DNA of 23,855 nucleotides from Alcaligenaceae bacterium (GTDB lineage: Bacteria; Pseudomonadota; Gammaproteobacteria; Burkholderiales; Burkholderiaceae_B): contig CANCRX010000047.1 of the NCBI GenBank assembly GCA_947380655.1, positions 1 to 23,855 of the forward strand, in the 5' to 3' direction. The position numbers and the translations under genes were made by a program. Below, in pieces: positions 15,890 through 22,463 of the stretch; the first letter of the stretch is position 1; every line of letters starts with the position of its first letter. A model generated the notes under the pieces. The model ran no database searches. It was not told where the DNA came from and saw nothing but the letters and a program-made list of their open reading frames with translations.

Positions 15890-17437
15890 ATGATCCGTAC
15901 TGAACTGATTGCACCGGTTAGTGTTCTTTTAAAGCGGCATTCTGCGCAGATCCCTGCAAAGCTTGCCTATAAAGACGCACGTACGTCTGTGAACTATGCT
16001 GAGCTGGAACGCTCTACGGCCAATCTGGCTGGGCACTTGCAGGATGCTGGTATCGAGACTGGCGATAGCGTAGCGATTTTCTTGCCAAACTCTGTGCAAT
16101 GGGTGGAAAGCTGTTTCGCAGTGGTTCGTGCTGCGGCGATTAGTGTGCCCATCAGTTATGACTCGACCGTGCCTGAGATCTCTTATCGTTTGGAGGATGC
16201 GCAATGTAAAGCGATCATCACAACCGATGAACGTTTTGAAATGCTTCAGGGGTTGTTGACCGCCAATCCGGAAATCAAAACGCTTATCCTGGTGAGCCGA
16301 GGCGAGTCTAGGGCAGCTGGGTTGCGCTTTGATGTGTTGCGCGAGCAGATGCCTAAGTCTCTCCCAAGAGATATTCCCTCGATTGATGAAACATCCTTCA
16401 TTATTTACACCTCAGGTACAACAGGCAGAGCGAAAGGCGTTCTTTTATCTCAGCGCAGCATGTTCTGGGTGGTTGCGGCCTGCTGGGCGCCTGTCGCACA
16501 GCTTAGCGATAAAGATTATGTCTTATCTCCTCTGCCGTTGTTTCATTCTTATGCCTTGAATTTATCGGTACTCGGTATCTTGGCAACCGGTGCAAGTGAA
16601 TACATTCTTGAAAAGTTTTCCACCTCTGATGTGATGAAACTTTTGCAGGCTGAGCCCTTCACGGTGCTCCCGGGCGTACCAACAATGTTTCATTATCTGC
16701 TTGAAGCCGCACGTCATGAACCGGATTGTGAGTTTCCCAATTTGCGTGTTTGCCTGTCTGCTGGTGCGATCATGCCTGCACCCATCAATCAGGAATTTGA
16801 GCAGCGCTTTGGTGTCAAGCTCTTGGATGGTTATGGCATTACCGAGACTTCGACCATGGTCACGATGAACTGGATTGATGGTGGGCGGATCATGGGGTCT
16901 TGTGGATTACCTGTACCGGGTTTGAGTGTCAGATTGATTCATCCAGCAACGGGGTTGGATGTCGAAACGGGCGAAGAGGGCGAGTTGATTGTGCGTGGCC
17001 CAAATTTGATGCAGGGCTACCACCGCAAACCTCAGGAGACAGCGCAAGCCTTAAAAAATGGGTGGTATTACACAGGTGATCTGGCTAAGAGTGATCCGAG
17101 TGGTTTTCTGACGATTACCGGTCGGCTCAAAGAACTGGTGATACGTGGAGGACAGAATATTGCACCTGCAGAAGTTGAGGAGGCTGTTTGCGCGCATGAA
17201 ACAGTACTTGATTGCGCGGTGGTGGGTGCGCCTCATGAGCATTTGGGCGAAGTGCCCGTGGTCTTTGTGGTCCCGCGTCCAGGCATGACGGTTGTCCCGG
17301 AAATTTTGATAGAACACTGCCGGCAGAGACTCTCGGCCTATAAGGTTCCTGCAGCGATTCATCTGGTCCATGAAATACCCCGCACAGGATCAGGAAAAAT
17401 CATTCGTTTCAAATTAAAAGAAACTTTGAAGGTCTGA
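15890..17437 (+). CDS. AMP-forming acyl-CoA ligase (ANL superfamily)
   Basis: This 515-residue adenylate-forming enzyme should activate a carboxylic acid to its CoA thioester using ATP. Core motifs are YTSGTTGRAKG (173-183), DGYGITET (313-320), YTGD (394-397), GRLKELVIRGGQNIAP (411-426) and the C-terminal PRTGSGK with catalytic Lys503. The length and motifs fit medium-chain, aryl or heteroaryl acid ligases; the substrate pocket cannot be assigned by eye. It lies 72 nt after the SDR, with a purine-rich ribosome site before ATG 15890, and 5 nt before the regulator. It is the likely entry step of the pathway, supplying the CoA ester used by the Mo hydroxylase, crotonase and thioesterase (inference). 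Confidence 0.93.
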   Translation: MIRTELIAPVSVLLKRHSAQIPAKLAYKDARTSVNYAELERSTANLAGHLQDAGIETGDSVAIFLPNSVQWVESCFAVVRAAAISVPISYDSTVPEISYRLEDAQCKAIITTDERFEMLQGLLTANPEIKTLILVSRGESRAAGLRFDVLREQMPKSLPRDIPSIDETSFIIYTSGTTGRAKGVLLSQRSMFWVVAACWAPVAQLSDKDYVLSPLPLFHSYALNLSVLGILATGASEYILEKFSTSDVMKLLQAEPFTVLPGVPTMFHYLLEAARHEPDCEFPNLRVCLSAGAIMPAPINQEFEQRFGVKLLDGYGITETSTMVTMNWIDGGRIMGSCGLPVPGLSVRLIHPATGLDVETGEEGELIVRGPNLMQGYHRKPQETAQALKNGWYYTGDLAKSDPSGFLTITGRLKELVIRGGQNIAPAEVEEAVCAHETVLDCAVVGAPHEHLGEVPVVFVVPRPGMTVVPEILIEHCRQRLSAYKVPAAIHLVHEIPRTGSGKIIRFKLKETLKV

Positions 17438-17442
17438 CTTCG

Positions 17443-18426
17443 ATGACTGCGATCGCGACTGACTCAAACATCTCTAGACAGTCTCCCCTGTCTGTCGATC
17501 GTTTTTGTTCGGTGGCACGTACGGTAGAAATTTTGTCAGACGCCTGGATGTTTCTGGTGTTGAGAGAAAGTTTTTTCGGTGCGAGAAGGTTCGAGCATTT
17601 TCAAAGCCGCTTGCAATTGCCTAGAAATACACTGGTTATCCGACTCAATAAACTGACCGAGCTTGGACTGATGGTCAAAGTAGGTTATTCAGCGGGTCTG
17701 ACGCGTTTCGAATACCGTTTAAGTGATCAGGGTCGGGATTTATATCCCACCATGCTGGCACTGATGCAGTTTGGTGATCGGTGGCTGTCTGGCAATGAGC
17801 CTCCTCCTTTGCAATTGGTTCATAAGGTTTGTGAAAAAGAAAGTTCTGCCCAGGTGGCTTGCTCTGGTTGTCACGCGTCAATTGATCCACATGACGTGCA
17901 ATATCGCAGTGGACCCGGGGCAGGGATGCAGGCCCGTGATCTCGATCGTAAACGCTCCAGGCGTGCGTCAGACCCGGAGGTACTTGAACGTGTTCGTCCT
18001 TGCTCGGTGGCACGCACCTTGCAGATTATTGGCGACCGCTGGAGCTTTTTACTGATTCGAGAAATGTTTTTTGGCGTGCGCAGGTTTGATGCGTTCCAGG
18101 AAAATATTGGAATTGCCACCAATATTCTCACTGATCGACTGCAACGATTGACCGGTCACGGAATCATTCATAAACAAGCTTATCAAAGTCGTCCTGAGCG
18201 GTTTGAATATCGGTTTACGCCTAAAGGGCACGACTTGTATGGACCCATGATCGTCATGATGCGCTGGGGTGATAAGTGGCTTTCTGATGGCAAGCCCCCT
18301 TTGTTACTCAGACATACGCAATGTCAGCAAGATTTTTACGCGCAAGTGGTCTGTAGCGAATGTAGTCAGGAATTATTTGCAGGAGAGATGGGCTATCGCT
18401 TGCGTTATGACTTAACGGTTGAATAA
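17443..18426 (+). CDS. Tandem HxlR-family transcriptional regulator (two fused winged-helix domains)
   Basis: This 327-residue regulator is built from two copies of the HxlR (DUF24) winged-helix domain. Copy 1 spans about 22-143 and copy 2 about 187-307. My hand alignment of 22-121 with 187-286 gives 48 identities in 100 ungapped columns, including CSVART, RE-FFG-RRF, RFEYR, DLY and GD-WLS. Each copy is followed by a short cysteine segment (C130/C140/C143 and C294/C304/C307) that may bind metal or sense redox state. Ordinary HxlR proteins are about 110-residue dimers, so this looks like a single-chain dimer. The arginine-rich joint (166-175) links the copies. Starting 5 nt after the ligase, it is probably cotranscribed with, and controls, the operon, perhaps through the inverted repeat at 8560-8602. 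Confidence 0.88.
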   Translation: MTAIATDSNISRQSPLSVDRFCSVARTVEILSDAWMFLVLRESFFGARRFEHFQSRLQLPRNTLVIRLNKLTELGLMVKVGYSAGLTRFEYRLSDQGRDLYPTMLALMQFGDRWLSGNEPPPLQLVHKVCEKESSAQVACSGCHASIDPHDVQYRSGPGAGMQARDLDRKRSRRASDPEVLERVRPCSVARTLQIIGDRWSFLLIREMFFGVRRFDAFQENIGIATNILTDRLQRLTGHGIIHKQAYQSRPERFEYRFTPKGHDLYGPMIVMMRWGDKWLSDGKPPLLLRHTQCQQDFYAQVVCSECSQELFAGEMGYRLRYDLTVE

Positions 18427-18507
18427 CGCATGGTTGTTTGAAATGTAGGAGGTAGTTTGTAGTTGTTGGTTGAGCTGATTCATTCATAAATAGTTTGGAG
18501 AGAGACA

Positions 18508-19713
18508 ATGAAACTAAAATTAAAAGCAATTCAATGCGCGCTCGCGCTTGCTATGGCAGCAGGTGGTGCCTCGGCACAAACTGCAACCAAGCCCTTGCGA
18601 ATCGGAGTGATGACCGATTTGTCAGGACAGTTTTCTCATGAGTCGGGTACGGGGGCTGTCAATGCGGTGAAGATGGCGGTCCAAGACTTCGGTGGAAAAG
18701 TCCTTGAGCGTCCAATCGAAGTACTAGTCTCCGATCATTTGAATAAACCTGATGTTGCCGCAGCGCGCGCACGTGAGTGGTTTGATACACAAGACGTCAG
18801 GATGATCAACGAGTTGATTAACTCAGGTGTCGCGCTATCCGTGGTCGGTGTGGCCAAAGAAAAAAATCGGATTGCTATCGTCAATGGCGCAGGCTCTTCG
18901 CGGCTGACTGGCGATGCGTGTACACCTAATAGTATTCATTACGCCTACGATACCTATGCTCTGGCCCAGGGTACGGTGAATGAAATGATTAAAAAGGGCG
19001 GCACCAGCTGGTTTTTCCTGACTGCAGATTACGCTTTTGGTCACGCACTGGAGGGTGATGCGACTAAAGCTATCCAACGTGAAAAAGGTACAGTCGTTGG
19101 AGCCGTGCGCTATCCGATTGATACCTCGGATCACTCATCATTCCTGTTACAGGCTCAGGCATCAAAAGCCAAGGTGGTCGCTATTGCTGGATCAGGCATG
19201 GGTTTCATTAACGCTGTGAAATCCGCACAGGAGTTTGGCTTGACGAAAACACAGACGCTTGCAGGCCTGCTGGTTTGGTTGACTGACGTGGATGCGATGG
19301 GGTTGCAAGTTGCACAAGACCTCACCCTGACAAACGGGTTTTACTGGGATCGCGACGAGGAAACACGCAAATGGTCCAAGCGCTTCTTTGACCTGAGCAA
19401 ACGTATGCCTACGATGGCTGATGCAGGTGATTATTCATCCACTCTGCATTATCTGAAAGCTGTTCAAGCTGCCGGCACAGACGATACCGCGACTGTGATG
19501 GCAAAAATGAAAGCGACACCGATCAACGATATGTTCGCTAAAGGCGGCAAGATCCGCGAAGACGGACGTATGGTCCATGACATGTACGTGTATCAAGTCA
19601 AAAAACCCTCAGAGTCCAAATACCCCTGGGACTATTACAAGTATGTCGCGACCATTCCTGGTGACAAGGCTTTCCGCCCCATGGCGGATGGCGGATGTCC
19701 TTTGGTGAAATAG
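18508..19713 (+). CDS. Branched-chain-amino-acid-type ABC solute-binding protein without adjacent permease
   Basis: This 401-residue periplasmic binding protein belongs to the Leu/Ile/Val-binding (Peripla_BP_6) family. A signal peptide is clear: basic MKLKLK, hydrophobic 8-19 and cleavage after ASA at 23. The mature N-terminus has the family pattern LRIGVMTDLSGQFS (30-43). Two later cysteines (in GDACTPNS and at GGCPLVK near the C-terminus) could form a disulfide. Relatives bind amino acids, amides or aromatic acids. No LivHMGF genes lie nearby, so it would need a transporter encoded elsewhere. It follows the catabolic operon by 81 nt, which suggests uptake of the pathway substrate (inference). 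GGAG at 18497-18500 is the ribosome site, and a strong terminator follows. Confidence 0.92.
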   Translation: MKLKLKAIQCALALAMAAGGASAQTATKPLRIGVMTDLSGQFSHESGTGAVNAVKMAVQDFGGKVLERPIEVLVSDHLNKPDVAAARAREWFDTQDVRMINELINSGVALSVVGVAKEKNRIAIVNGAGSSRLTGDACTPNSIHYAYDTYALAQGTVNEMIKKGGTSWFFLTADYAFGHALEGDATKAIQREKGTVVGAVRYPIDTSDHSSFLLQAQASKAKVVAIAGSGMGFINAVKSAQEFGLTKTQTLAGLLVWLTDVDAMGLQVAQDLTLTNGFYWDRDEETRKWSKRFFDLSKRMPTMADAGDYSSTLHYLKAVQAAGTDDTATVMAKMKATPINDMFAKGGKIREDGRMVHDMYVYQVKKPSESKYPWDYYKYVATIPGDKAFRPMADGGCPLVK

Positions 19714-19730
19714 TTCGTTCTGTAACTTTT

Positions 19731-19760
19731 AAAAAGGGAGCATTAGCTCCCTTTTTTTTT
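19731..19760. terminator. Bidirectional intrinsic terminator
   Basis: GGGAGC (19736-19741) and GCTCCC (19746-19751) pair around the loop ATTA. The stem is flanked by AAAAA before and nine T residues after (19752-19760), so it can terminate transcription in both directions. It serves the solute-binding protein gene on the plus strand and the DUF2442 gene on the minus strand, whose stop codon touches the T run. Confidence 0.92.
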
Positions 19761-20013
19761 ATCGTAAAACCCATTCTCCCTTAGCTTTAATTTCTGCGTA
19801 CATGGTGTCTGGTGCCAGATCTAGCTCACCTGGCCAGGTAACGGCCCCGCCTTCAATACCTATTTTCTGAAAAACGAGAGGATCTTTGAGACTTTCAAAT
19901 ACGCCGGTCAAATGACTTGTTTCGAACTGAACTTTGCCAGTCAATCCGTCCTCAAATTGAACGTTGAATGATAGCGGCCCAGTCAATTGAACGGATTTAA
20001 CATCCCAATACAT
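19759..20013 (-). CDS. DUF2442-family small protein
   Basis: This 84-residue protein resembles the DUF2442 family: the start YWDVKSVQLTGPLSFNVQFEDG and the central GKVQF...LTGVFESLKDP are typical, as is the acidic ELDLAPDTMYAEI near the end. Function is unknown. It lies 7 nt downstream of a DUF4160 gene with its own ribosome site GAGG 5 nt before the ATG, so the two form a two-gene operon. The two families occur side by side in many bacteria, a layout like that of toxin-antitoxin modules, but no toxic activity can be claimed from sequence. Confidence 0.8.
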   Translation of the reverse strand: MYWDVKSVQLTGPLSFNVQFEDGLTGKVQFETSHLTGVFESLKDPLVFQKIGIEGGAVTWPGELDLAPDTMYAEIKAKGEWVLR

Positions 20014-20020
20014 AAAAACC

Positions 20021-20281
20021 TCAAAGTAATGGTTCGATTGGTTTTGGCTGTTGTTTAGCCAAGCATAAATCCCAATCGTCGATTAATTCTTGTTGATGTA
20101 ACTTAGCCCAGTCTAATACTAAACACTGTGCGCGTCTTGGTAAGTCTCCGCATTTAATTTCTAGTGTTTGAATATCCACTAGGGCTCTGAATTCACCATA
20201 TTCAACATGAAAGTGTGGAGGTGAATGGTCGTTGAAAAACATTCTGATAAGAATGCCGTAAAAAGTACTGATAGTAGGCAT
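20021..20281 (-). CDS. DUF4160-family small protein
   Basis: This 86-residue protein carries the DUF4160 signature: MPTISTFYGILIRMFFNDH (1-19) followed by the histidine-rich PPHFHVEYGE (21-30), then an RRAQCLVLDWAKLHQQEL stretch and a C-terminal KPIEPL. The clustered histidines suggest a metal-binding or catalytic site, but no activity is established to my knowledge. It is the first gene of the DUF4160-DUF2442 pair. A tandem repeat lies about 75-115 nt upstream and may control it. A weak purine-rich ribosome site precedes the ATG. Confidence 0.82.
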   Translation of the reverse strand: MPTISTFYGILIRMFFNDHSPPHFHVEYGEFRALVDIQTLEIKCGDLPRRAQCLVLDWAKLHQQELIDDWDLCLAKQQPKPIEPLL

Positions 20282-20353
20282 GGCTCGTTCTTTGAGTCGA
20301 CAGACTCTCAGCTTGAATCTTCCGCGCTAAATACTCAAGAATCCAGATGTAAT

Positions 20354-20395
20354 ATCTTGCAAGTAAATATAAACATCTTGCAAGTAAATATAAAC
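20354..20395. repeat. Perfect 21-bp tandem repeat, two copies, each with CTTGCAAG palindrome
   Basis: The unit beginning ATCTTGCAAG and ending ATATAAAC occurs twice without gap or mismatch, at 20354-20374 and 20375-20395. Each copy contains the 8-bp palindrome CTTGCAAG (20356-20363 and 20377-20384), so the palindromes are 21 bp apart, two helical turns, on the same DNA face. It lies between the DUF4160 start and the min-operon terminator. This arrangement suits cooperative binding of a dimeric regulator. No longer array is present. Confidence 0.85.
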
Positions 20396-20414
20396 AATTC
20401 AATTGAATACAGAA

Positions 20415-20446
20415 TAAAAAAGGGCGATACCCGAAAGTATCGCCCT
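20415..20446 (-). terminator. Intrinsic terminator of the minCDE operon
   Basis: AGGGCGATAC (20421-20430) pairs perfectly over 10 bp with GTATCGCCCT (20437-20446) around a 6-nt loop. On the minus strand the stem is followed by TTTTTT (complement of 20415-20420). It lies 23 nt beyond the minE stop codon, the expected place for an operon end. Confidence 0.9.
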
Positions 20447-20469
20447 CAATCTTTTCAGACACCCAGTAA

Positions 20470-20724
20470 CTATCGCTGAGGCATCTCGATCTTGACCTCT
20501 AACACTTCAAGACTATCCTGACGATCCAGGCTGACTTTGATGTCTTCGGGATTGATCTTTACGTATTTTGAAATCACCGCGACTAATTCTTTTTGCAACT
20601 GAGGCAAATAGTCGGGTGAACTGTCACTGCTGCCACGCTCATGCGCCAGGATGATTTGCAGGCGCTCTCTGGCTACGTTGGCAGAAGTTTTTTTCTCTCC
20701 GAGTAAAAACGACAGAAAGGACAT
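20470..20724 (-). CDS. minE: Cell division topological specificity factor MinE
   Basis: This 84-residue protein has normal MinE length. The N-terminal MSFLSFLLGEKKTSANVARERLQIILAHER contains the membrane-contact segment and the MinD-activating region, and the C-terminal half (YLPQLQKELVAVISKYVKI...LEVLEVKIEMP) is the topological specificity domain. MinE stimulates MinD ATPase and drives pole-to-pole oscillation. It starts within the minD stop codon (TAATG, 1-nt overlap) with ribosome site GGAGG, so it is translationally coupled to minD. A terminator follows. Confidence 0.96.
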   Translation of the reverse strand: MSFLSFLLGEKKTSANVARERLQIILAHERGSSDSSPDYLPQLQKELVAVISKYVKINPEDIKVSLDRQDSLEVLEVKIEMPQR

Positions 20725-21539
20725 TATTTGCCTCCGAACAGACGCTTGAAGAGACCTGGCTTTTCGTAATCGACGAAACGCAGGGGTTTTTCTTCTCCGA
20801 GATAGCGGGCGACCACATCACGGTAGGCTTCGGATACATCGGTATTTTCAATGTGAATCGCTGGCAAGCCCTGGTTCGAAGCCTGCAGCACGGATTCAGA
20901 TTCAGGAATCACACCGATCAGTTTGATACGCAGAATGTCTTCGATGTCTTTCAGTGACAGCATCTCGCCGTCTTCAACACGTTTAGGGTTGTAGCGGGTG
21001 AGGAGCAAGAACTCTTTGATCGGCTCGTCACCTTTAATCGCACGCTGGGATTTGGAGGCCAGAATGCCCAAGATACGATCCGAGTCACGCACCGAGGACA
21101 CCTCGGGATTCGTCACAACCAGCGCATCATCTGCGAAATAGGCCGCGAGCAATGCGCCTGTTTCGATACCGGCGGGTGAGTCGCAGACGATATAGTCAAA
21201 GCCCATGGCTTTTAGATCGTTAATAACTTTCTCGACGCCTTCTTGTGAGAGTGCGTCTTTATCACGTGTCTGCGAGGCAGGCAGGATAAAGAGATTTTCG
21301 AGATTTTTGTCTTTGATCAGCGCCTGATTCAGGGTGGCTTCACCTTGAATCACGTTGACAAAGTCATACACCACGCGGCGCTCGCAACCCATGATCAGGT
21401 CCAGGTTACGCAGACCGACGTCAAAGTCGATCACGGCAGTTTTGAAACCACGCATGGCCAAGCCGGAAGAAAAACTGGCGCTAGTCGTGGTCTTGCCCAC
21501 GCCGCCTTTACCTGAAGTCACCACCACAATACGAGTCAT
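20724..21539 (-). CDS. minD: Septum-site-determining ATPase MinD
   Basis: This 271-residue ATPase is the membrane-bound switch of the Min system, which recruits MinC and is released by MinE. The deviant Walker A motif KGGVGKTT lies at 11-18, with switch motifs DFDVGLRNLD (38-47) and DSPAGIETG (about 119-127). The C-terminal amphipathic helix KPGLFKRLFGGK is the membrane-targeting sequence. AAGGA lies upstream of the ATG as ribosome site. An 86-nt AT-rich spacer separates it from minC, long enough for a separate minDE promoter, but I could not identify convincing boxes. Confidence 0.97.
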   Translation of the reverse strand: MTRIVVVTSGKGGVGKTTTSASFSSGLAMRGFKTAVIDFDVGLRNLDLIMGCERRVVYDFVNVIQGEATLNQALIKDKNLENLFILPASQTRDKDALSQEGVEKVINDLKAMGFDYIVCDSPAGIETGALLAAYFADDALVVTNPEVSSVRDSDRILGILASKSQRAIKGDEPIKEFLLLTRYNPKRVEDGEMLSLKDIEDILRIKLIGVIPESESVLQASNQGLPAIHIENTDVSEAYRDVVARYLGEEKPLRFVDYEKPGLFKRLFGGK

Positions 21540-21625
21540 GACGCGGAAATCCTTAATTAAGTAAATTTTTTAATGTGATTATGGGTATAACTTACTACAA
21601 AATACTAAATCCTGGCCGAAGCAAA

Positions 21626-22447
21626 CTACTGATCGAGCGGGGCCATACGCAAGGCGTCTTTATCCAGACTGATCATGGCTGGCTTCTGGTGCAAGTCGGT
21701 CGGTAATTTCGCATCAATCACCCGATACACACCAGCAATCGCGACCAGCTCTGCATCCAGTCCTGTTGTGAAAATACGCGCCGCAGCATCACCGTGCGCA
21801 CCTGCCATGGCTTTGCCGCGCAAGGGGCCGTAAATATGAATATTGCCATCAGCGATCACCTCAGCCCCCTGGCTCACAACGCCCATAACAATCAGGTCGC
21901 TGTTGCGTGCATAGACACGCTGGCCTGAACGCAAGGGACCGCGCACAACCATGGTGGGGGCGGCGAGAGGTGTTTCCGCGTGCTGCGCTTCAGCCTGAGC
22001 AGCCTCGCTTTGCGCTTTGGAGGCCGCGGTTTTAATCTGTGTAGGTGTCGGTTTTTTTGCAATCGGAGTCGGAACGACAGATGAAACCGGTTCAGCAACC
22101 GCAGCCGCAGTCTTGGCATCCGTTGCATTACGCGCTGGACTTGCCGACAGATCTACCAAGGTCAAGCCGCAGGCTTGGGCAGCGGCAAGATTATCACCCT
22201 GAGCCACTACACCAATGACGGGCAGACGGTGGTCGCGCAAGGCTTTAATTAAGGCAGGCCAATCAACGAGTTCTTCGACTCGGCTGGCGTCGATGACGAC
22301 AGGTTCGTTTTCAAAAAAAGCGCCGGCGTCCGCCATACGTTTTTCGAGTGCACGAATCAAATCTGCCGTATCGGCGTGTTGCAGCACCACGCGTATTGCA
22401 TAGAGCGTGGCACTTTTAAAATCCAGGGCTGAAGTTTCGGTTGTCAT
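21626..22447 (-). CDS. minC: Septum-site-determining protein MinC
   Basis: This 273-residue inhibitor of FtsZ assembly acts with MinD. The N-terminal domain (about 1-100) begins ALDFKSATLYAIRVVL. A long Ala/Gln/Pro/Lys-rich linker (about 101-165) follows, longer than in E. coli MinC. The C-terminal beta-helix (166-273) has the conserved RSGQRVYARNSDLIVMGVV and YGPLRGKAMAG segments that contact MinD. ATG 22447 is taken as start. An in-frame TTG at 22456 would add three residues and has a slightly better-spaced purine site, so it stays possible. It begins 16 nt after the glnS stop and is probably cotranscribed with it. Confidence 0.95.
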   Translation of the reverse strand: MTTETSALDFKSATLYAIRVVLQHADTADLIRALEKRMADAGAFFENEPVVIDASRVEELVDWPALIKALRDHRLPVIGVVAQGDNLAAAQACGLTLVDLSASPARNATDAKTAAAVAEPVSSVVPTPIAKKPTPTQIKTAASKAQSEAAQAEAQHAETPLAAPTMVVRGPLRSGQRVYARNSDLIVMGVVSQGAEVIADGNIHIYGPLRGKAMAGAHGDAAARIFTTGLDAELVAIAGVYRVIDAKLPTDLHQKPAMISLDKDALRMAPLDQ

Positions 22448-22463
22448 TGGTGACAATGATAAC

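Noticed and set aside
18427..18507. Separate promoter for the orphan binding protein (TTGTTG-N16-CATAAA)
   Set aside because: The boxes match the consensus poorly; the region may hold a promoter, but the sequence does not support one firmly.
20202..20479. Open frames on both strands through the 21-bp repeat (one containing a repeated ILQVNIN)
   Set aside because: They overlap the well-supported DUF4160 gene or the min terminator, have low-complexity composition and no ribosome site.
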